Shown one piece after another: positions 18,191 to 26,619 of a stretch of DNA of 64,000 nt. This DNA comes from Nitrososphaerota archaeon (GTDB taxonomy: Archaea; Thermoproteota; Nitrososphaeria; Conexivisphaerales; DTJL01): positions 84,160 through 148,159 of the forward strand of contig JAJPJS010000008.1 of NCBI GenBank assembly GCA_021324115.1, in the 5' to 3' direction. The stretch's first letter is position 1; each line of letters opens with the position of its first letter. A program made the position numbers and the translations under genes. The notes under the pieces were generated by a model that was given only the letters and a program-made list of their open reading frames with translations, made no database searches and was not told where the DNA came from.

Positions 18191-18808
18191 TTAATGATTC
18201 ATCCTGGCGCTCAGTTCAACTGATCCCTTGCGTGCGGCGAAAAAAGCAGCAAAACCCAGTACGATTCCTGAAACCTCCAAAGGTAACCAGCTCCAGGAAG
18301 GGAGGACGATTGAAGAAAAATTGAATGGAAGGAACAGAGGAAACTGGTTCCCCGGACCCGGTTCGATGTAGGTGGCTGCAAATACATCATACGAAAGGTG
18401 GGCAACAAGAACCATTGGTCCCAGCGCAACCAGTTTTATCAAAGCCGACCGGGTGAAGCTCAGTCTCCTTCCAGCATAATACATGACGGCGGAGACCAGG
18501 GCAGCAAAAAGGAGGCTGTGGTCGGGTCGTCCGCTTGATTCTATATTCAATATTCCAAGCAGATGGTCGACATCAATAAGGACCGCCATCGAACCGGCTA
18601 GAAGCGCGAACCCGAGTTCACCCAATGCAATGCCACAAGCAAAGCCGAAAACAAAATGCCCCGATACTTCCTTTGCGAGGTTGCCCAACGAGTATTCATG
18701 TAGATGCTGGCTCGGTTGAGGATGCAACAGTGCCAGAAGACTGTAAGCCAGTGCAAAGATCACGAACACAAGAAGAACTCCAAAGTATGATCTGTATCTT
18801 TCAGGCAA
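18191..18808 (-). CDS. DUF457/YdjM-type membrane protein
   Basis: 205 residues with about five membrane helices. The conserved pattern of the family appears as VLIDVDHLLGIL (D-x-D-H) and, 15-20 residues later, RPDHSLLFA, supporting the family's predicted metal-dependent hydrolase fold in the membrane; VAHLSYDVFA supplies another His/Asp pair. Function in archaea is not established. The start is a TTG at the edge of the divergent region with the glycosyltransferase gene at 18905, so it is the least certain part. Confidence 0.7.
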   Translation of the reverse strand: MPERYRSYFGVLLVFVIFALAYSLLALLHPQPSQHLHEYSLGNLAKEVSGHFVFGFACGIALGELGFALLAGSMAVLIDVDHLLGILNIESSGRPDHSLLFAALVSAVMYYAGRRLSFTRSALIKLVALGPMVLVAHLSYDVFAATYIEPGPGNQFPLFLPFNFSSIVLPSWSWLPLEVSGIVLGFAAFFAARKGSVELSARMNH

Positions 18809-18904
18809 ATGTCCGCCACACCATCAAGTGCTTGGAATTTAACCTATTCATCATTCAGAATTCAAAAAATGTTTTTGTGTGAGCCCATAATCATACCGTT
18901 CACC

Positions 18905-19633
18905 ATGGGAATCGTGGTCGTCGTCCCCACGTACAAGGAAGAAGGGAATGTAGGTCCCCTGATTTCCAGAATCAAATCGTTCGCGGATGAGCTTGGAGAC
19001 AAGATCACGATCCTTATCATCAACGACACGGATTCGCTGCATCAGAATAAGGGGGATGTAGTAGCAGAATACGATATTGGAAACGGAAACTCTGTACTGC
19101 TATTACATTCAAGAGGACGCAGAGGATTGGGTTGTGCCTACAAATCAGGATTCAGATACGCCCTGAACAACCCGGATTCAACTACATTCATTCAGATGGA
19201 TGGAGACCTCCAGCATCCTCCCGAGAAGATCCCTGAACTGCTGCGACTTCTTCGTCAGGGATACGATGTGGTGATCGCATCCAGGTACATAAAGGGAAGC
19301 GTTCGCGATGGACTGGACAAGAAACGCGAATTACTCAGCAGGTCGACCAACTACTTCATAAGCAGGTTTCTTGGGTTGGGAGTAAACGACGCAACATCAG
19401 GCTTTAGAGCGATGAGCAGAAAGGCGGCCGAATCGGTCGCATGTGATGGGATAGCTGCGAACGGTTTCGCTTTCCAGGTCGAAGCACTAAACGTCCTCAA
19501 GAAGAGGGGCATGAAGATCGAGGAGACTTCATTTTGCTTTGGCCCCCGCATGAAAGGAAGGTCGAAGTTATTTCCAATGAACCCTTTTGATTTCATCAGA
19601 AGCGTAGTTCTTTCAAAGCTTAGACATTTTTAG
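18905..19633 (+). CDS. Dolichyl-phosphate hexosyltransferase (GT2, DPM1-like)
   Basis: About 242 residues of the GT-A fold: MGIVVVVPTYKEEGNV (nucleotide-binding start), MDGDLQHPPEKI (the D-x-D with the Q-H-P-P of DPM1-type enzymes), and SGFRAMSRKA. These are typical of enzymes that transfer mannose or glucose from GDP/UDP-sugar to dolichyl phosphate, without C-terminal membrane helices. I start at the ATG giving MGIVVVV. An ATG 36 bases upstream (18869) is also compatible with a promoter at ~18840. The acidic loop reads N-D-T-D rather than the usual D-D-x-S. It ends overlapping the flippase tail. Confidence 0.82.
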   Translation: MGIVVVVPTYKEEGNVGPLISRIKSFADELGDKITILIINDTDSLHQNKGDVVAEYDIGNGNSVLLLHSRGRRGLGCAYKSGFRYALNNPDSTTFIQMDGDLQHPPEKIPELLRLLRQGYDVVIASRYIKGSVRDGLDKKRELLSRSTNYFISRFLGLGVNDATSGFRAMSRKAAESVACDGIAANGFAFQVEALNVLKKRGMKIEETSFCFGPRMKGRSKLFPMNPFDFIRSVVLSKLRHF

Positions 19634-21185
19634 AAGCAGTACCAGTTCTGGCGAACACCTCGTAGTACTTTCTGGTTATCTTAAAGAACAGGTAGATCAA
19701 TTTTATGTTTTTGAAATAACCATCGAGTCTCTGAACATCGTCCGGAGAAACAGCTTTCGTGTAGACGAACAGAGGTATGAGCAGAGCCAGATACAGGACA
19801 AGACCCAGCACCGACACAATTATGGGATGCAGGGGGAGATATACGAGAGGATAAACCAAAATGGCAGAAATGGCCGAAGCGAGATATATCTTCCAGAGGG
19901 TCCTGAGTTCAATGTTTCCTCCCAGAATTTTGCCGATGAAGAACCAGAGGACCACGCTGGCTGTTATGTTCCCGAATAGGCTACCAAGGAGTACGGAGTA
20001 CACACCAAGTTCTCTTATGAAGGCAGCCGATATAACAGCCGTCATTGACGATCCAAGGAGGCTAGTCAGCATCCAAGCCTTTCTCCTTCTTATAGAATTC
20101 AAAACTGCTGATTGGGCGATGATCCCGAGTCCGGTGAACAGGTAAATGACAACAATTATTCTCAGATAAGGTCCCGTGCCAGGGTAAAAGTGACCTAGCG
20201 CAGCAGGCGCCACCACCGTTGCGAGAGATATTATGAAAAACGTAATCGGCACAATTATCATGGTTGAATATCTTGCCGTCAACCTGTAAACATCGAGCAG
20301 CCTTTTCTTGTCACCCGCGTAGGAAGTAAAGAGGGGGAAGAGAACTGTCGAGATGGGATACGAGAAGACAGTTACAAGCGTCGAGAGGTTCGTGGCTCCA
20401 TTGTACCATCCAATCACAGTATTGCTTACAAAATTGGCCAGAAGTGTGCTTTGAAAGGGTGGAATCAGTCCCCCAATAAGGGAAGCCACATAAATCGGAG
20501 TTCCATAGGCAAGTGAAAGTTTCGCGTCGCTCAGCATTCGGCGTGGCACCACCTTTCCATGTACCATCATGACGATTATCACCCCCAAGCCTCCGGAGAC
20601 AGCGAATCCCAGTAGATTGCCTAGCACAGCGCCAAGAACTCCAAATCCAACCAGTATCAAGCCTGCAGATGAAGTCAACCTGACGATGGCGAGAAGGACC
20701 TGCAAGCCGGCCGACCTATCCATCCTAGAGAGCCCCTGCAAACCTGCGGTGCTGGTGTAGTATGCAACATGCCCCAGCACTGTAAGAAGCGCTATCGGAA
20801 CAATCGCATCAAGAACCGGCCTGTCGAGCAGCTTCGCTGTAATCAGCGAAGACAGCGGCATCAGCGCTGCTACCGCTACAAGTGCAAGGATCAGCTGGAA
20901 CAAGGTAACAGAGTATATGAATTCGTGTGCCCTCTCTAGATTTCCCTCAGCCCTGTATTTGGCCGCGAAGTACGTGGCCGATGAGGAGATGCCCAGCTGC
21001 AGAATTGTATACAGATACGTGGGCAGAACTAAGGCCAGCGAATAGAGGCCATAGCCTGCAGGACCGAGCAGTCTTGCGATTATAAATGATGAGATGGCGA
21101 CAAGTACTGTAAACGTAAAGTTACCAATAAAGAGGTGGTAGACTCCCCTCGCAGGGCTGTCAGCCTCATCCTCAGAAGATGACAA
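19620..21185 (-). CDS. Wzx-type polysaccharide flippase
   Basis: 521 residues with 12-14 helices and the MATE/MOP-like start LFIGNFTFTVLVAISSFIIARLLGPAGYGLYSLAL, where R-L-L-G-P-A-G-Y-G is the hallmark of the Wzx/RfbX group. It flips lipid-linked sugars across the membrane. It converges on the dolichyl-phosphate sugar transferase with a 14-base overlap, suggesting a shared role in protein glycosylation or surface glycans. Complete at both ends. Confidence 0.85.
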   Translation of the reverse strand: MSSSEDEADSPARGVYHLFIGNFTFTVLVAISSFIIARLLGPAGYGLYSLALVLPTYLYTILQLGISSSATYFAAKYRAEGNLERAHEFIYSVTLFQLILALVAVAALMPLSSLITAKLLDRPVLDAIVPIALLTVLGHVAYYTSTAGLQGLSRMDRSAGLQVLLAIVRLTSSAGLILVGFGVLGAVLGNLLGFAVSGGLGVIIVMMVHGKVVPRRMLSDAKLSLAYGTPIYVASLIGGLIPPFQSTLLANFVSNTVIGWYNGATNLSTLVTVFSYPISTVLFPLFTSYAGDKKRLLDVYRLTARYSTMIIVPITFFIISLATVVAPAALGHFYPGTGPYLRIIVVIYLFTGLGIIAQSAVLNSIRRRKAWMLTSLLGSSMTAVISAAFIRELGVYSVLLGSLFGNITASVVLWFFIGKILGGNIELRTLWKIYLASAISAILVYPLVYLPLHPIIVSVLGLVLYLALLIPLFVYTKAVSPDDVQRLDGYFKNIKLIYLFFKITRKYYEVFARTGTASKNV

Positions 21186-21469
21186 CGCTTCGGCTCACCA
21201 ATTCAAATTACTTAAGGCACTCCCCGGCTTGCAGCACCTGATCCATTCACATCTTTCGCTGACATTCAGTCTCCATTCGCTCTAATTGGCTCAGTACTCA
21301 AGATCCAGATCATCCTAGCGTCACTTGGGCTAGAGTCTTCATCGCCTTGCCTCCGGCAAACCTCCCGAGATTTCATGTTTTCCTATCCAGGATAACTCTA
21401 ACCTCGAACAGTAGGAAAAGATTTATCACGAGTCATCCGAAGGCCAACGTTGGACCAAGTGCCCGGAAA
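21186..21469. other. Intergenic region
   Basis: No gene supported; the open frame reading through it from 21347 is poor in composition until the ATG at 21470. A TATA-like GATTTATCA at 21420-21428 points to a plus-strand transcript starting near 21450. Confidence 0.4.
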
Positions 21470-21901
21470 ATGGCTAACATAGATGTCGAAGCTTCCCTTG
21501 AAGAATTCAGAAGGTTCCTGATTTACAGTACATGTGTTTCATTCATTCCGGAATCTTACTTTGAAGATCCCGAAGTTTTCCCCGAGCGAGAGGGAGCTCA
21601 GGGATCAATTTACGTCGAGGCAGAAGACAAGGCGACGATCAAGAAGATTCGTGACATAACATTCGTAAACGTGAAGGAGGTTCTGGGCGTTCTATACGAA
21701 TCCAAGAGTGGCAATACGCGGCTTAAATGGCGGTCTACTTCGGGAACGCATGGAAGGGTGACGGGGGTCGCATCCGCCAACGCCCTGACTAATTTAATCA
21801 ATGCAGGAGTGATCACACAGGATTACGTCCAGGAAGTCGTAACTAAGGCCTTTTCTAAGGAAGAGAAGGGTAACGAAGAACCGCCTACGGAAGATATGTG
21901 A
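21470..21901 (+). CDS. Small acidic protein of unknown function
   Basis: 143 residues, soluble, acidic tail (EEKGNEEPPTEDM). The N-terminal MANIDVEASLEEFRRFLIYS is helical; the middle has short strands (GSIYVEAEDKATIKKIRDIT) and a K-W-R-S-T-S-G-T-H-G-R motif near residue 84. No Cys, no membrane helix. I do not recognise the family. I start at the ATG at 21470; the preceding 41 codons look like non-coding sequence. A TATA-like box near 21424 fits a short leader. Confidence 0.5.
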   Translation: MANIDVEASLEEFRRFLIYSTCVSFIPESYFEDPEVFPEREGAQGSIYVEAEDKATIKKIRDITFVNVKEVLGVLYESKSGNTRLKWRSTSGTHGRVTGVASANALTNLINAGVITQDYVQEVVTKAFSKEEKGNEEPPTEDM

Positions 21902-21957
21902 CGTTCGTTTACATATTGGGGTAACTGCATCGACTACTTGAGATGGACCTAGCTGTT

Positions 21958-21967
21958 TTGTTTAAAT
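21958..21967 (+). promoter_or_regulatory. TATA box of tRNA-Gly
   Basis: TTGTTTAAAT about 30 bases upstream of the tRNA 5' end, the normal archaeal spacing. Confidence 0.6.
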
Positions 21968-21992
21968 CTGGCTCAACAAGGAGGAGATATGT

Positions 21993-22067
21993 GCGAGGTT
22001 CGTCTAGTCTGGTCTAGGACGTCGTCCTCCCAAGGCGGCGACGCGGCTCCAAATCCCGCACCTCGCA
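21993..22067 (+). tRNA. tRNA-Gly (anticodon CCC)
   Basis: 75-base cloverleaf, no intron. Acceptor GCGAGGT pairs with ACCTCGC (22060-22066), discriminator A. D arm GTCT/GGAC with the G-G of the D loop. Anticodon arm TCGTC/GGCGG closes a seven-base loop CTCCCAA, so position 33 is T, the anticodon is CCC and 37-38 are AA. The T arm is odd: GCGGC/CCCGC has a C-C clash at 53:61, and the T loop reads TCCAAAT instead of TTCAAAT. A normal arm would read GCGGG-TTCAAAT-CCCGC. CCA is not encoded. It probably decodes GGG. Confidence 0.85.
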
Positions 22068-22318
22068 AACCTATCCTTCATCAGGTTTGACCTGTTCTAC
22101 GGCTATAGGATCGTGCAGAAAGAAGTGATATTCAGTAGCTTGGAGCGAATTCATTGTACAAGTGGGCTGCAGAGCCTTTCCTGAACCATGAAATGGCTTC
22201 GAGTTTCATCGGCATTTTTTTGCCTCGTTTCTTGGAAATTGTCAAACATGCAATACCATTGATTTCCAACATACGACATCGAAGACTTGGCCTGGCTCGA
22301 TTCCCGATGCAACGGCAA
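22068..22318. other. Region after tRNA-Gly
   Basis: No gene or repeat supported. The open frame at 22154-22363 overlaps the end of a real gene on the other strand and has no coding character. Confidence 0.4.
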
Positions 22319-22684
22319 CTACGCCGTTATTATGAGATATACCACCAACAGCACAGATATTAACAGTATCAACGAGGAAGTCACATTCTCCATTCCTGTC
22401 TCCGATTCAAAACTGCCCTGAATTATTCTGGCTCTGTTCCGCCTGAATCTCCTGAATGCCAAACCTTGCAGAACCGCGCCTATCAGTACAAGAATGACTC
22501 CGACCGCGGAGGAAACATGTGTCGGTACCGTAACCGATGAAGGTGACAATTCGCGTATTATCAAACCAAACTTGGCGACCACGAAACCCAGCGCCATTAT
22601 GGTCACGCTCGTCCTGACCCACGCGAGATAGGTACGTTCGTTTGCTAAATGGTCCGTTGCCCTGCCGCCATCCGACTGATCCAT
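22319..22684 (-). CDS. DUF202/YidH-type membrane protein
   Basis: 121 residues. T-D-H-L-A-N-E-R-T-Y-L-A-W-V-R-T-S-V near residue 9 is the family signature, followed by three membrane helices. An Arg-rich loop (FRRFRRNRAR) lies between helices 2 and 3. The ATG at 22684 is chosen because the family motif begins close to the N-terminus and a TATA-like TTGATAAATG lies about 30 bases upstream on the minus strand. An in-frame extension to 22816 adds 44 residues without family similarity. Function unknown; membrane located. Confidence 0.75.
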   Translation of the reverse strand: MDQSDGGRATDHLANERTYLAWVRTSVTIMALGFVVAKFGLIIRELSPSSVTVPTHVSSAVGVILVLIGAVLQGLAFRRFRRNRARIIQGSFESETGMENVTSSLILLISVLLVVYLIITA

Positions 22685-22857
22685 TTTATCTTTCGGCTGT
22701 CCACGTAGAGTCACATTTATCAACCTCACTATGCTAGGAAATACACGATCAGAATCCGGAATCTCATAATATCTGTTCTGTCCGTTTGGAAAAGAATGTC
22801 TTCGTCTCCCTTTCAAAAGTATTCGGGGGTACTTGGCGAGCTATGAGGCGAAGTACT

Positions 22858-24021
22858 TTAGTATGAAACTTTTGATCTTTGCTTCGAACGCCGAACCACT
22901 GCTTTGCTCGGAATTGCCATCTTCTCCATCTCTCTGTAGAATCCAAGAGTCCTAAATATCGGCTGGTCTGAATATGAAAACAGGATCAGCGGTTTGGTAC
23001 CATTGTTGCTGATTCTGTATGTTTGCCACGTTGGCACGCTCAGCACATCAAACGGCTCGGTATCGAATCTCTTGTCACCCACATTGAATGTTCCGTTCCC
23101 TTCGAATGTGATAAAGACGGCGTTTTCTGTTCTGCAAACAGGTTCGAGTTCCTTCCCTGGTTTTACCAGATGCATTCTAAGCATCATTGTTGGAAAAGCC
23201 GGACCGCCAGTTGTCGGATTTACGTACTCTATCACGATGCCTTCATGTGGCGAGCCATCACTTTTAGCTGCCATTCTAAACAAAGAGTTCCTTACTTCAT
23301 CATATGGATAGTACAACAGTGGATTGTTGGTTGCAGGGAGGTGTGGTGGTGGAGACTCGGAAAGGGGCTTCAATCCCATTGCGTACCGTGCAAGCACATC
23401 TTCAGCTTCGGAAGTCGCAGCCTGTGCTTTTCCGATTCCAGCCTCCTCAAAATCCTGATAGAAACCTGCGCCTATCCAAAATGCGATGGTAGCATCCAAT
23501 CCATCGAACCAGATAGCATTCTTGTTTCCTTCGTTACCATGGTCATGCCAGACCCAACTGGGGGTAAGTATCAGGTCACCCGGATGCATGGGAACCTTAT
23601 GACCTTCCACCACAGTATATGCACCCTGCGAAGGCGCTTCGAGGACAAATCTGAACGCGTTAACCGTATGTCTGTGGGTGTACTCCCTTTCGTCGGGCTT
23701 CAATAGCTGGATACCACCCCTCAAAGTTGGAAGAATTGCACCTGGAACAACATCTTTAAGACCTGGATTGATGAAATTTACATTTCTCCGTTCTGCTTCC
23801 TCTGGTGTTAATATTTCACCAAGCTCCAGCAGCATTTTCTTCGCTTTCTTGTACTCCCATTTGTGTGTCATCGAGAGCGGCACAGGAGCAGGTGTAAACC
23901 GGAAGTTCTTGGATTTGGCATACTTCGGATGAGTGATTACGAAGAAGGAGGAAAGGTCATTCTCCAGAAGTTTTTCAACGAACTTTTCTCTTCTCTTTTG
24001 CAGCGCCTGATTCAGTGGCAC
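22858..24021 (-). CDS. Gentisate 1,2-dioxygenase-like bicupin
   Basis: 387 residues of the gentisate/1-hydroxy-2-naphthoate dioxygenase type, Fe(II) enzymes that cleave the ring between adjacent carboxyl and hydroxyl carbons. The N-terminal cupin carries H-R-H (residues ~116-118) in YTHRHTVNAFRFVLE, and the third ligand in W-V-W-H-D-H-G-N-E-G. The family also has D-G-L-D after that. The C-terminal cupin lacks its His ligands, as in many family members. GTG start; TATA-like TTTATAAG near 24062-24069. A mini-ORF ATG-AAT-TAG with an AGGAGAGG lies in the leader. Divergent from the Mo-hydroxylase gene, so co-regulation is likely. The exact substrate is unproven. Confidence 0.8.
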   Translation of the reverse strand: MPLNQALQKRREKFVEKLLENDLSSFFVITHPKYAKSKNFRFTPAPVPLSMTHKWEYKKAKKMLLELGEILTPEEAERRNVNFINPGLKDVVPGAILPTLRGGIQLLKPDEREYTHRHTVNAFRFVLEAPSQGAYTVVEGHKVPMHPGDLILTPSWVWHDHGNEGNKNAIWFDGLDATIAFWIGAGFYQDFEEAGIGKAQAATSEAEDVLARYAMGLKPLSESPPPHLPATNNPLLYYPYDEVRNSLFRMAAKSDGSPHEGIVIEYVNPTTGGPAFPTMMLRMHLVKPGKELEPVCRTENAVFITFEGNGTFNVGDKRFDTEPFDVLSVPTWQTYRISNNGTKPLILFSYSDQPIFRTLGFYREMEKMAIPSKAVVRRSKQRSKVSY

Positions 24022-24132
24022 AGTCTAATTCATCCTCTCCTTACTGTAAGCAGTTAACCACTTATAAATTTCGCTGTTTCGTTTCCTGTTACAAATCCCG
24101 TACCCGACAAGGATAAAACCAGGTAAATCAAG
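24022..24132. promoter_or_regulatory. Divergent control region of dioxygenase and Mo hydroxylase
   Basis: 111 bases. Minus-strand TATA-like TTTATAAG at about 24062-24069; the plus-strand TATA-like ATAAAACC near 24113-24120 is close to the ATG at 24133 and may be off. No operator repeat is obvious. Confidence 0.4.
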
Positions 24133-26577
24133 ATGCGTCCCATGTCTCAGCAAAGTCAGCAGGAGATGGAATCGACAAAGACCAGGTGGCTTGGAAGGTC
24201 TGTCAGACGTTTCGAAGATCGCCGTCTCTTGACTGCCGACACCTCATTTGTGGACGACCTAGTATTTCCTGACCTGCTGCATGTAGCCGTACTGAGGAGC
24301 CCCCATGCGCATGCCAAGCTTCTCAGGGTCGATATCTCAAAGGCACTAAAGCACCCGGGTGTCGTGGCTGTGGTGACTGGCGAAGATGCAAGAAAATTAA
24401 CAAAACCTATTCCCGCATATGCAGTTTCAAAATTCAAGTCCGAGGAATACTGCCTAGCCGTCGGGAAGGTTCGGTATGTTGGGGACCCGATTGCAGCTGT
24501 AGCAGCAATCGATAGAGAAACTGCAGAGGATGCACTTGAAGACATAGATGTGGAGTACGAGGTTCTGCCTGCTGTTATCGACCCCCTGAAAGCGATGGCT
24601 CAAGATGCCCCTCTTGTCTTTGAATCATTCGGCACTAACATCGTCGCCCAATATTCGGCAGACTGGGGCCAAGTCGACAAGGCGTTCCAGGAGGCCGATG
24701 TTGTCATCAAGGAGAGGCTGTACCTGCACAGATACAGTTCGACTCCTCTCGAAACTGTGTCCGTGGTCGCAAAGTATGAACCCGGGGAGGGCCAGTTCAC
24801 ATACTGGGCAAACGTGCAAATGCCGGGCCACGTCATGATGGCCATGTCAGACCTTCTGGGCGTATCGACAAATAAAATTCATCTCGTGGTTCGTGACATA
24901 GGGGGAGGGTTTGGAATCAAGACAAGGCCATGGCGGGTTCTCCTTATCGTAAGCCTGCTTGCTATGAAGGTCAAGGGCAGGCATGTGAAGTACTGGGAGG
25001 ACAGAAGCGAGCATCTGGCATCTTCCGGCCAGACAGCCGGCATGGTTGTGGATATCGAGGCGGCGGCGAAGAAGGATGGGAAAATACTGGGGTTTAAATT
25101 CAGTGATATCAACGATGACGGCGCTTCAATACAGTACGCTGGCACGTACGCATCAATGCACGCCACGCTCATAAGCGGTTGTTACGATATAAGAAACATA
25201 AAATGGGAGTCAAGGACAGTTCTTACGAACACCTGTCCATCGATGCCCAACCGGGGCGTTGGAAAGCCCGGGATAGTCTACATTGTAGAGAGGATGGCGG
25301 AGTTCGTAAGTCAGAAACTTGGCCTGGACCCCGCTCAGGTAAGAATGAGGAACTTCATACCTCCTGACAGGTTTCCGTACGCCACGGTGAGCGGAAGAGT
25401 ATATGATTCCGGGAACTATCCGCTTCTGCTGAAGAAGGCACTGGATGTCTTTGGCTATGAAGATTGGCGGAGGAAGCAGCAGGAATACCTGAAACAGGGG
25501 AGGTTCGTTGGAATCGGAATCTGCTCCTACGTTCACGGCGCTTCAGCCACCGCTAAGGAGATCGAGGGGGCTACGATCAAGGTCGATTCCAAGGGGAACG
25601 TCGTGGTGACTACCGGTTCACCAGATATGGGTACCTCACATACAACTGCCATATGCCAGATTCTTGCTGAAATTGTCGGTGTCAAGCCTGAAACAGTCAA
25701 GGTTCTTCCCTTTGATTCGGATTACAGCCCATGGACCCCATATTCCGGTACGCATGCGAACAAATTTTCGGGGCCGGATGTCGAAGCGATAGTCGGCGCA
25801 GCAAGAAAAATAAGGGAAAAGCTGGTTCGCCTGGCTGCAAGCAAATTTCAGGTGGACCCTTCGAGAGTGGAAATCTCTGATGGTAATGCATGGGTAACAG
25901 GCTCCCCCGAGCATACGCTAACGATTCAGGAGCTGGCGAAGGCGATCTACCAGAATCCTGGACTGCTGCCCGAAGGTCTGGAAGCCGGGCTCGAAGCCAC
26001 ATTCATCGGGAACAGTCCAAGCGCCATTGACGCCTTCAAGTATGGTCATCAGTTCGAGGTTGGTGCCCTTCACCAGCTGGTAACCGGAAGCGGCTCCCCT
26101 ACAGGGTACATGACCTACCCGAGCAGCGTACACGTTGTCGCGGTCGAAGTCGACGCGGAAACTGGGGAAACGACGATACTCAGATACGTCATAGTTCATG
26201 ATGTGGGTCGGGAAATCAACCCCATGATTGTTCAGGGGCAGCTTCATGGTGGTGCTTCCCATGGAATCTCGGTTGCGATGAGGGAGGGGTTCGTCTATGA
26301 TGACAACGGGCAGCTCTTGACAAGCACCTTCATGGATTACCTCAAGCCCACGATGATGGAAATGCCAGACATAATAGATGATAAGATAGAAACCCCTTCA
26401 CCAAGATCCTCCCTGGGAATCAAAGGGATGGGAGAAGGTGAAACGTTGGGCCCCTTGGCCGCAATTCCCAACGCTGTGGAGGATGCGCTCAGACCGCTTA
26501 GAATCCGGATTAACAGAATTCCTCTCCGAAGTGAGATGATCTATCAGCTAATTAAGGGCGCGAAGTCAGAAGGGTAG
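24133..26577 (+). CDS. Molybdenum hydroxylase large subunit (xanthine dehydrogenase/CoxL type)
   Basis: 814 residues of the xanthine oxidase family large subunit, which binds Mo-molybdopterin cytosine dinucleotide and hydroxylates an activated C-H. Present: N-terminal GRSVRRFEDRRLLTADTSFVDDL, the D-I-G-G-G-F-G loop (~256), and the catalytic-type Glu in GMGEGETLGPLAAIP (~765). The active-site loop that is usually A-Y-R-G-A-G-R-P-E reads P-N-R-G-V-G-K-P-G, so this is not form I CO dehydrogenase; an aromatic, N-heterocyclic or aldehyde substrate is likelier. The 2Fe-2S partner lies at 27922, separated by a reversed MFS gene. No FAD subunit is present. Confidence 0.88.
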   Translation: MRPMSQQSQQEMESTKTRWLGRSVRRFEDRRLLTADTSFVDDLVFPDLLHVAVLRSPHAHAKLLRVDISKALKHPGVVAVVTGEDARKLTKPIPAYAVSKFKSEEYCLAVGKVRYVGDPIAAVAAIDRETAEDALEDIDVEYEVLPAVIDPLKAMAQDAPLVFESFGTNIVAQYSADWGQVDKAFQEADVVIKERLYLHRYSSTPLETVSVVAKYEPGEGQFTYWANVQMPGHVMMAMSDLLGVSTNKIHLVVRDIGGGFGIKTRPWRVLLIVSLLAMKVKGRHVKYWEDRSEHLASSGQTAGMVVDIEAAAKKDGKILGFKFSDINDDGASIQYAGTYASMHATLISGCYDIRNIKWESRTVLTNTCPSMPNRGVGKPGIVYIVERMAEFVSQKLGLDPAQVRMRNFIPPDRFPYATVSGRVYDSGNYPLLLKKALDVFGYEDWRRKQQEYLKQGRFVGIGICSYVHGASATAKEIEGATIKVDSKGNVVVTTGSPDMGTSHTTAICQILAEIVGVKPETVKVLPFDSDYSPWTPYSGTHANKFSGPDVEAIVGAARKIREKLVRLAASKFQVDPSRVEISDGNAWVTGSPEHTLTIQELAKAIYQNPGLLPEGLEAGLEATFIGNSPSAIDAFKYGHQFEVGALHQLVTGSGSPTGYMTYPSSVHVVAVEVDAETGETTILRYVIVHDVGREINPMIVQGQLHGGASHGISVAMREGFVYDDNGQLLTSTFMDYLKPTMMEMPDIIDDKIETPSPRSSLGIKGMGEGETLGPLAAIPNAVEDALRPLRIRINRIPLRSEMIYQLIKGAKSEG

Positions 26578-26619
26578 AATAACACACAGGTCTGAATGAA
26601 AAATTCCCAGAAGTGATCT

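Noticed and set aside
22994-23706. Long plus-strand frames opposite the gentisate-dioxygenase-like gene
   Set aside because: Antisense shadows of a well-supported gene with clear cupin motifs.
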